A DNA stretch of 64,000 nt from Sipunculus nudus (taxonomy: Eukaryota > Annelida > Sipuncula > Golfingiida > Sipunculidae), in the NCBI GenBank assembly GCA_026874595.1, contig CM049307.1:78594643-78658642 (forward strand), in the 5' to 3' direction. Positions within the stretch are counted from its first letter, which is position 1. Each line of letters begins with the position of its first letter. Of the stretch, positions 57,801-64,000 are shown piece by piece. Under the pieces are notes generated by a model. It was not told the DNA's origin, made no database searches, and was given only the letters and a program-made list of their open reading frames with translations. A program made the position numbers and the translations under genes.

Positions 57801-58788
57801 TCTTTAAAACACTGTGCATTTTATAGATGGCCCCGTCCCCCGCGATATTTAACCAGACAACCAACCAATTCATACTGACTTATTGTTTTAGTTTCAAATA
57901 TTTTATCTTCCTTTACTCAAGGACTTTTCTGAAATCTTGTGGTTAAGTTCATTCTTGTTTCATTAAGATGTAACATGCCGCTGTGAAATGAACAACATCC
58001 AATCTCCCGTGTCAGTTTCAGATGATCTTTTTTTACACCAACCTCTCTGTCAAGTTTCTGATGTCACTATCTTTACCTGGTGTACTTTCAGTACAAGATG
58101 ATCATGGACAAAGACATATAAAATACATCACTCTCCCCAGTTTCAGCTCATATGATATTCACGTTATGCATTGTACATTTGTTCATTTATAACATCTGAT
58201 TGTATTCCATTATTAATACCATTACTATTACTGCATACTATTCATTACTATTTAATCTTCTTAATTACAATGAATAAACAATGATTAATATACTGATATA
58301 ATAAATAAGATTGTTGTTGATATTCTGGAGGATAGGTGTCTGCAGTACATACTGCTAGAAACTAAACCCCCCCCCCCAGCCCCCCACCCCCCCACACACA
58401 CAGCGTCAATGATAAATGTTTTAACCACTTCATTCTAGTTGACCAATGGTGAGCGCCCCTCGCCCCTTGACCAAAATGCAATGTTAAATTTATACTTTTT
58501 TTCAGTTTCTTAGTATAAAGCTAGGTTGGAGTAATTCTCATTACAAGATATCTCTTGATATCATCAGGATTTTGGAGTTCCGGTACCGACGCAGATGTAG
58601 AAGGGGTGTGGAAGTGGTCATCAACCGGAGGCTCGGTTAATGGCAGCCTGCCGAGTGATTACAACGTGACAGGAGGCATTCAGGAGAACTGTTTACGTAT
58701 ACGCTGGTATACCTCCTCCAGCAACTGGTATGATGCTCACTGTACTATGAAACAATTCTACTCGCTGTGCGAAGTAGCCCTCGGTTAG
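40836..58788 (+). CDS. Secreted PAN/apple plus C-type lectin-domain protein
   Basis: Exons 40836-40875, 42776-43034, 44357-44392, 44940-45032, 45809-45841, 46400-46492, 56828-57037, 58568-58788, all joining in phase 1. Order: signal peptide (MVHLALLLVVSLT), a PAN/apple-like Cys domain, a Gly/Pro/Thr-rich linker encoded by a duplicated exon pair, and one long-form C-type lectin domain with six Cys. The product should be an extracellular recognition protein, as in many mollusc lectin families. The carbohydrate/calcium motifs EPN/QPD are absent and WND reads WYD, so classical calcium-dependent sugar binding is not predicted. The PAN exon carries a one-base frame change; with it corrected by one base, all phases agree. 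More linker exons may lie between 46.5 and 56.8 kb. Confidence 0.75.
40876..42107. other. Intron, no gene
   Basis: AT-rich intron with a TA tract at about 41460-41491. Confidence 0.6.
42108..42379. repeat. CAGACAGA-rich degenerate tandem repeat
   Basis: Three to four units of about 56-65 bp, each with CAGACAGnAATAATACTGACC and a CGACCAnnTGAGnCTGAGTAT-like stretch. Confidence 0.75.
42776..43034 (+). CDS. Lectin-domain gene exon 2: PAN/apple-like domain, frameshifted
   Basis: The acceptor is TTACCCAG. It encodes DTLAVMTTGRHYNRQEESRA, then PVDCLLHCNQLPTCPAVNTF and NNGTCELLVSS. In frame a TGA follows at 43000; one frame over, the sequence continues DFHDARSTAYIHQFG to the donor TTTG|GTGAGC in phase 1, as the following exons require. 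The C...C...C...F...C pattern matches PAN/apple modules. Confidence 0.6.
43098..43225. repeat. Trinucleotide tracts (ACT)n/(AGT)n and (TTA)n
   Basis: An ACT run turns into AGT and back, giving a palindromic triplet tract at about 43098-43138; a TTA tract follows at about 43196-43225. Confidence 0.9.
44357..44392 (+). CDS. Linker mini-exon, copy 1
   Basis: 36 nt between CTCTTTAG and CAG|GTGAAA, phase 1 to 1; encodes GGGVVSQPLPA after the split Gly. Confidence 0.55.
44940..45032 (+). CDS. Pro/Thr-rich linker exon, copy 1
   Basis: 93 nt, phase 1 to 1, acceptor CATTTTAG and donor ACTG|GTAATG. Encodes EPADTSDLMPTTTSMPTVPS, then VTNQPPETTPT: a mucin-like, probably O-glycosylated spacer. Confidence 0.7.
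45809..45841 (+). CDS. Linker mini-exon, copy 2
   Basis: 33 nt (one Gly codon shorter than copy 1), encoding GGVVSQPLPT after the split Gly. The donor has become CAG|GCGAAA, a GC-type site that may weaken or abolish its use. Confidence 0.4.
46400..46492 (+). CDS. Pro/Thr-rich linker exon, copy 2
   Basis: 93 nt like its partner, phase 1 to 1, acceptor ATATTTCAG, donor ACTG|GTACTA. Encodes EPAYTTNLMPATTPMPAVPS, then VTSQPTEVTLT. Changes between the copies leave no stop, consistent with continued coding. Confidence 0.7.
46539..49549. other. Intron, no gene recognised
   Basis: AT-rich intron. Open frames near 46781-47026, 48658-48897 and 49044-49277 have no recognisable family. A short match (GTCTCGATTnAATCA) links 48218 to the left flank of the solo LTR at 55142. 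Confidence 0.5.
49550..52450. repeat. Upstream paralogous segment, copy 2
   Basis: Diverged match to 38760-40700, but inside the lectin-domain gene. It is interrupted by about 1.6 kb (50100-51740) absent from copy 1. No signal-peptide exon was found after it, so it looks like a partial duplication of the 5' flank. Confidence 0.65.
50100..51740. mobile_element. Inserted repeat, non-autonomous, unclassified
   Basis: Begins near AAGGGCCCCGCAAAAG and ends in GGACGGCCGGACAGACGG, more CAGACGGA repeats, then CACCCGCTTTTCAAGCGGGG and CCGTAAAAG. The two ends share GGCCCCGC in inverted orientation only. It has no coding frame of note and interrupts paralogous copy 2. Confidence 0.45.
52451..55141. other. 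Intron, no gene recognised
   Basis: AT-rich with TA tracts at 53042-53078 and 54722-54807 (86 bp, the longest pure tract in the window). A CTTGAGGAAGGTACGTG...AATAAA stretch at 54607-54640 resembles retroelement 3' tails. Confidence 0.55.
54722..54807. repeat. (TA)n microsatellite
   Basis: About 86 bp of uninterrupted TA. Confidence 0.95.
55408..55415 (+). promoter_or_regulatory. TATA box of the solo LTR
   Basis: TATATAAA followed by GGGGCTG. The related LTR has TATAAATATGGGGCTC at the same place, so the core promoter position is conserved in the family. Confidence 0.6.
55777..55782 (+). terminator. Poly(A) signal of the solo LTR
   Basis: AATAAA about 370 bp downstream of the TATA box, conserved in the other LTR copies (AAGAATAAATTA). 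Confidence 0.5.
55940..56827. other. Intron, no gene
   Basis: Contains TACCGC/ACCGGACCGC-rich sequence just after the solo LTR and a TA tract near 56190-56209. Confidence 0.6.
56828..57037 (+). CDS. C-type lectin domain, first exon
   Basis: 210 nt, phase 1 to 1, acceptor TCTTTTACAG, donor CAC|GTAAGT. Encodes DENCPDKFGYIFITRAIASC, then YKFVLGRKRTWQEARDHCVS and QGADLVGIETSDEMTHLAK. The NCP...SCY hairpin and W..A...C...GA.L..IE pattern are diagnostic of long-form C-type lectin domains. Confidence 0.9.
57038..58567. other. Intron, no gene
   Basis: AT-rich; a T-run near 57540 and a C-rich run near 58367-58392. Confidence 0.65.
58568..58788 (+). CDS. C-type lectin domain, last exon and stop
   Basis: Encodes FWSSGTDADVEGVWKWSSTG, then GIQENCLRIRWYTSSSNWYD, AHCTMKQFYSLCEVALG and TAG. 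The three Cys here complete the canonical disulfides. EPN/QPD is absent and WND is WYD. A GTTAGT overlapping the stop could in principle be a weak donor, allowing a longer isoform. Confidence 0.88.
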
Positions 58789-59604
58789 TTTTTTACTAAT
58801 AAATCAAACTTTCCGGGAATTTTTCTAGCAATTTCTCGGGGCCTTGTTGATTCTCCCTTGTGTTGTGAAACCGTACAAAAATATTAACTCTTTTAAACAA
58901 AAACAATGCCGAGTCAAGACTGAGTCGAAATAAATAAAACCAATGTCAGATTTTTCATTGAAAAAAGGCGCTGTACTAATTTCACCTTATATGGAAGTTA
59001 GCAGAAGCTTACTTAAGTCACACAAATATTGTTTTATATATGCCAGGTTACTATTTCACTTAACAATATTGAATTGTGCATCTTGTGCATTTAATCTCTG
59101 TTGTATTTTCTTATACTATTTGTAAGAAATATATATACACGTTTGTTGGTTCATTATAATACCATGTTGTAAAAGAAGCTGTATATTGCTTGTACATATG
59201 CCATGTTTGTGGATAACATATCCTTACATTGAATCATGCATTCCTTTAGGGGCGGAATTTTAAATATGGGGGAGGGGGGAGGAGGTCATATAGTGAGGTC
59301 GTGAAGGGAGAGAGCATGGGACAGGATGTGCCCCTATGATTATGTAGAAATGTTTAGGATGATTGTGTAAGCTGTTACAATGCAGTATTCACTTTATATC
59401 GGTATTAGGCATGACCGTTTATTGTTCGATTTTACGGAAATTAAGATGAAAAATAGGGTTTATCCGTCCTTGAACTGTAAACATTTTTACTTATATTGTT
59501 GTTGTGAAATGTGCCTGTATTGTGAATTCCGTGTACCATAATATCAAGAATAATATTATTGAAACGTATAATTGCTTGTTAAAAGTATCCCAAGGTAAAT
59601 TCAT

Positions 59605-59653
<49 letters not shown>

Positions 59654-59955
59654 AAAAATGATAAGTCTTGATAATTCCATTATATTTACAGAAACATTTG
59701 TCTTTAAACGACAGGCATGCAGTTTTTTGTTGTGCATTATTAATTTGGTAATTTAGTAATACAACTCACTCTGTGGACCAGAGGTGTGAGATGAGAGATG
59801 ACAAAACAAGCTGAATTTCACCAGTTGTTTGTAACTTAATGCTTGTCTGAATAAAATGTGGACTCAAAACTTTACTCATACATAAATATAAATATAACTA
59901 TTTCTTGTTTAGCTCAACAAATTCGATTGAGATGCACAATAAAATATAAAATGTA
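58789..59955. other. No gene recognised
   Basis: Downstream of the lectin-domain gene. TA tract at 59608-59650; GGGGCGGAATTTT near 59250 may be a MITE fragment. Confidence 0.55.
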
Positions 59956-60133
59956 AGTCTTATTTGTTTGTCTTAATACTCGTTGTGAAATCCTTCGAAA
60001 GATGTATGGACGATTAGAAATGCGGGAATGAAAAGCAACCAAGAAGATAAAACAGCTGATTCTTGAGGAGAAAGCACAGATAGAGCGCAAGTCTCCACCA
60101 ACGCCTGCACCAATGTCAAGATCTTCCCCATAA
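59956..60133 (+). pseudogene. Relic coding stretch with one in-frame TGA, unknown
   Basis: One frame reads CEILRKMYGRLEMRE, a TGA at 60029-60031, then KATKKIKQLILEEKAQIERK and SPPTPAPMSRSSP with a TAA at 60131. The charged helix followed by a Pro/Ser tail looks like real protein sequence. No family is recognised, and no splice partner was found. Confidence 0.3.
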
Positions 60134-60373
60134 TTTATACAATACCCATTGTCCGTCATGTCACGTTAATTCATTTTAATGTATTTAATATATATATATA
60201 TTGTGTTGTATTTACAACTAACATAAACAATAAAACAGGAAAATGCCTATATTTACCATCCTTCTACAAAATTTCAATTAATTGAGAACTTTGGCAGATT
60301 AAAAAGTATGCTATGACAAACTTGGCAGTCTCTGATTGACTTATGGTAAGTGCCGAGTTTTGGAGGGGACTTC

Positions 60374-60532
60374 TGTTACGAAGACAAATTTTTCAGGGGA
60401 AAACATTGTGCCGATCCCGGTTTCGAACCCATGTTGGTGGCGCACAGGTCCGGCGTTCCAGCCGCTTCGCTAGAAGAGCAAGGTTCACTAGCGAGACAGT
60501 TCGGTCCGCCTTTTATGTCGTCCCCCGTTACA
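60374..60532 (-). mobile_element. Solo LTR of the TRIM-like family
   Basis: Plus strand begins TGTTACGAAGACAAATT and ends CCCCCGTTACA. Aligns with both LTRs of the element at 992-1406, including A and B boxes. Flanks ACTTC and CTTAT do not give a clear target-site duplication. Confidence 0.7.
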
Positions 60533-61316
60533 CTTATCTGAAACCTGGCGGGCTCCTAACACTCAGCAAAGTAAAGTCTGACACCGTAATACGACACAGT
60601 GACGGCGTTCAGTCATTCAAAAAGATATGTCTTTATGAATGGTAACAATGAAGTGTTTCTCCCCCGGTTGGACCCAACGCCATTGTCACTTATCTCACTT
60701 TGCACCCACCTTTCAAGATGACGATGTCACCGGCGTGACCATCACAAAATCATTTCCACATAAAAGCCCATGGAAGTTAACAAGTACATTGCCCCCCCCA
60801 AAAAAAATAAATAAAAAGTAAAATATTCTTAACTGATTTAATAAAATTTACCAAGAGAGTGGGTCATAAGCCAAGGGAGAAGTATTAAAATCAGGGTCGA
60901 ATTGACATATTCCAGAGGGTTCTACGGAAAGAGGGGTAAATTTGGCTAGATTCGAATTTAAAAAAAAAGTTTTTTTTTAAAGATTGTCTTTATAATCGTT
61001 TATGATAAGCCAGCTTGATTTTATCTGTTCTATACCTATATTACCAAAACAGGCTCTTTAAGAGTGTAAATGACAGGTACACTGACACAATTAGATACCC
61101 AAAACAATTTTGTTCCCCAAATGAGAAATACCTGTAGTCCACTTTCAGCTCACAGTCAGTAATATCCTTGGAGTGGCGTTGGGGCGCCCTCTGTCGGTAG
61201 TTGTCCTCCTATCAGCAGCTTTCTTCAAGAGTTTTTATAATAAAAAAGTACTATTTAACCCAAAGATTCGTTCGTCTTAAATAGCGCTTTGGTGTAATTT
61301 GCTGATTAAGCTCTGG

Positions 61317-61361
<45 letters not shown>

Positions 61362-61445
61362 ATATATATATTATATATATAAATATATATATATACATGT
61401 ATATATTAATATATATATATATATATATATATTGAGATATATGAT

Positions 61446-61487
<42 letters not shown>

Positions 61488-62049
61488 GGAAATGTCTTCG
61501 ATTCGACGCCGAAGTTTGTTATATAGTTTACAGATTAGAGTGTGTGATATTTTTCTCTGTGTGAATACAAATTTTAATTGCCTCTTGTGAATAATTTGTC
61601 ACGTCAAATGTTCTATTTGAAGGGCACTATATCAAACCTGCTCAACATAAGTTATTTAATTACTATCATCCAGATAAAACTTTAACACCAAACAGCACTG
61701 TGCAAGGAATAATCAGTCAAAGTGATGATGATGATTATGATTATCATAAGTACGACCATTTCCTTCATGCTGCACTTGAGAGGCATACATTCATTAAACA
61801 CAAATTAGTGTTACAAGTAACTAATCAAACTCAGTCAAGGCATGCCATGGCGTGCGGTGTCCAGTCATGAAACAATAACAGATGAATTTGATAAACCTTG
61901 AAATGCGGAAGTATGTGACTCATGTCCAAGAGAGGAGATGAATTCCAATGTCGAAATCACGATAATTAGGTACAGACAGACATCAGTCTGGGATTTCCCC
62001 TCCAGAAGCGCCATCTGTCTGAATATTTGTGATTTAAGTTGAGCTGATG
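60533..62049. other. No gene; long TA-rich block
   Basis: TA-rich tracts at about 61317-61486, and no coding signal. Confidence 0.6.
61317..61486. repeat. (TA)n-rich block
   Basis: Three TA tracts separated by short degenerate AT sequence. Confidence 0.92.
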
Positions 62050-62125
62050 ATAGTCTCTCTTAAACAGACGCCAGGTGCCGCTACATCTTTATATATAGTG
62101 CGTCTCTGATTGGACACAATTTTGT
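62050..62125. mobile_element. One-ended copy of the 60-bp-TIR MITE
   Basis: TAGTCTCTCTTAAACAGACG then CCAGGTGCCGCTAC, and GTGCGTCTCTGATTGGACAC, which align with the end of the element at 4762-5091 read inward from its right terminus. No opposite end is visible. Confidence 0.65.
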
Positions 62126-63058
62126 AGAGGATGAAAATGAGGTCTCATTTTGGACCCCCTCACCCTAGACAACTACAGCATGTAGCCTTTCTTCGTAATT
62201 TATCCATAATATTTCTCTTTGTCTTTGTTTTTTAAGCTGGCAACATGCCTAAGCAATCAGAATTCTTATTCTGAGAGATGTAACCGTGTACTATAATGTT
62301 TACAGACATCTCACGCCTCACATATATCAACATCATGTTCTTCGAAATAGATAAAAAAAAAATAAACCTTTCAATAGGTAAATTTCATGAATTTCAATAT
62401 TTTACATGATAATAATTCACGCTCACATGATCTAATTTTGGATAAGTATCCAGAGTTGCCAGATGGGGGCGATGTATGATGCTGGACTCAGGAGCGGCTT
62501 GTAGAGGGTGCTGTAAGTAGGACAGGCGAACTGTTTAGAACCAGGGAGGAGGCCAAGCTCTGGGTGTGCCTTGATTAACTTCCATGGTGACTTCGTATTG
62601 ATATGTGTCACCCCTAATAAAAAATTTTCTCTTCTTTGCTATTCCTATTTACACAGATCAGAAACCACCCCCCCTCTCTCTTCTCTCTGTCGCTCTCTCT
62701 CTCTCTCTTTCTCTGCTTCCCCCCCCCCCCCCTCCCCTCTCTCTCTCTCTCGCCCGGCCTGTCTAGTAAGCCACTGCCGCTGACTGTTGCAGACTCGAAA
62801 ATATTATCATACATAAGAACTTATATAATATTCTTTTTTGTTTTATGAATGCAAACTATAAATATTATTATTATTTATTATTATTATTATTGTTATTATA
62901 ACATATATTTGTAACGTATCATTGGTAACGCGTGCACGGTGATAGATATTGTCACTAGAAGAGTTAACTTAATATAAGTCATAAATCTTAATTAATTTTT
63001 TATTCGAGGGTTAATATTTTCAGGGGATGAGCTTACATTATTATTATGAAAATGAAAG

Positions 63059-63136
<78 letters not shown>

Positions 63137-64000
63137 CTATGATGGGTCCGAGTCACAACAGCCGGGGTACCCCTTGATTTAGACCTCGCCCCTTACCGAA
63201 CCACACCGACGAAAAAAAAAGCCTCGTCCCGCCCTGCTCCGCAAATCTTCACCGCCAAAACCCGAGTTCAACCCGCAATGACGGATATCTGTTGTGAGCG
63301 GAAGGCATATCCTTGTTATTCTGATGGTATGACTTTAATCAGTTTATTTGCTAGCAGGGGAGTGCTATGGGTTATCACAGACTAAAATACAATAATGTAC
63401 TTGCCTTTCATTAAATAGTTTCAGCACACTTAATATCTATAGGTATATAGTTTAACAGAAAATCAGCAGATCCATTAAAAGAAGAAGTTTTTTTTGAAGA
63501 AAAGTTTCACTCTTACTTTCCGATGAAGTACATTTTCTTTTAGTAGATTGCAAAAGAAAGTAAAAATAATCAAATTTCCACCAAATTCTTCCTTTGACTT
63601 GGAAGGACAGGATTTAGGACATCTAAAGGGCACAGGATTTACAAGGCAATACAAGCTATATAGTAACAAGACAGTGTTCAAAACAGTGTAGACAAGCAGA
63701 TGGACACCACAATTCAAATTCTGTTCTTCGTGATGCCGGATGATGTAGAACACTTATACGCGCGTCCTGATATTTGTTCTCAATCCACAACAAATAGCCG
63801 TCCCTATACTTTACGTTTTCTACTAAACCACGTTCACTAAACGTGATTTTATGTACCGATATACGTAACTCAGTGTCTGCTCTTATCTGAAATAGTCGGC
63901 CAGAGAGCCGTACTTTCGTTACAATGCCGCGAGGTGGTAGTACCTGTTCTTATTAAGCAAGAGTAAGTTTGATGGCTCCGCTAGTACGAAAAAATATAAT
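62126..64000. other. No gene recognised
   Basis: Includes CT/C-rich low-complexity DNA (62668-62755), a TTA tract (62860-62895), a long TA tract (63060-63133) and a short GC-richer stretch (63175-63285). The open frame at 63475-63753 on the minus strand shows no recognised motif. Confidence 0.5.
63060..63133. repeat. (TA)n microsatellite
   Basis: About 74 bp of TA with one AAA interruption. Confidence 0.95.

Noticed and set aside
62571-62848. Ser/Leu/Pro-rich open frames on both strands
   Set aside because: CT- and C-run low complexity; no start or splice context.

Overview
This is eukaryotic, animal nuclear DNA. It is AT-rich, intron-dense, full of (TA)n microsatellites and littered with retroelement and MITE remains. 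The gene content (a glutamate-receptor-like channel and a secreted PAN plus C-type lectin-domain protein) and the retroelements suggest a lophotrochozoan, most likely a mollusc. That placement is inference; I saw no species-diagnostic sequence.

Layout. (1) 0-4.3 kb: no recognised gene. A tiny LTR element (about 415 bp) with tRNA-like A/B boxes inside its LTRs lies at 992-1406. (2) 4.3-25.0 kb, plus strand: eight exons of a divergent AMPA/kainate-type ionotropic glutamate receptor (S1, M1, pore loop, M3, S2, M4, short tail, stop at 25000). The exons join in consistent phase except for one extra T at 15959-15963. The amino-terminal domain was not found. Its introns hold a 330-bp MITE inside a 36-bp minisatellite, a 68-bp tandem array, a GGATCC-ended MITE family and, at 16.4-22.7 kb on the minus strand, a decayed Ty3/Gypsy-type retrotransposon. 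In that element integrase lies upstream of reverse transcriptase, and the capsid is SCAN-like, as in the Gmr1-like clade. (3) 25-40.8 kb: no confident host gene. It holds a PHD-finger fragment, a decayed LINE (27.2-30.07 kb, minus), a degenerate ~140-bp array, a 57-bp minisatellite and diffuse repeats. (4) 40.8-58.8 kb, plus strand: a secreted protein gene with a signal-peptide exon, a PAN/apple-like exon, a tandemly duplicated pair of Pro/Thr-rich linker exons and a two-exon C-type lectin domain. Its introns contain a diverged duplicate of the 5' flanking region and a solo LTR of the same family as the Gypsy-type element. (5) 58.8-64 kb: no clear gene; one relic coding stretch, a solo copy of the tiny LTR and a one-ended MITE copy.

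The two host genes are unrelated neighbours on the same strand. The mobile-element story ties the window together. The tiny LTR element and the Gypsy-type element share LTR ends (TGTTAC...GTAACA) and a tRNA-Pro-like primer site, which suggests a non-autonomous/autonomous pair.
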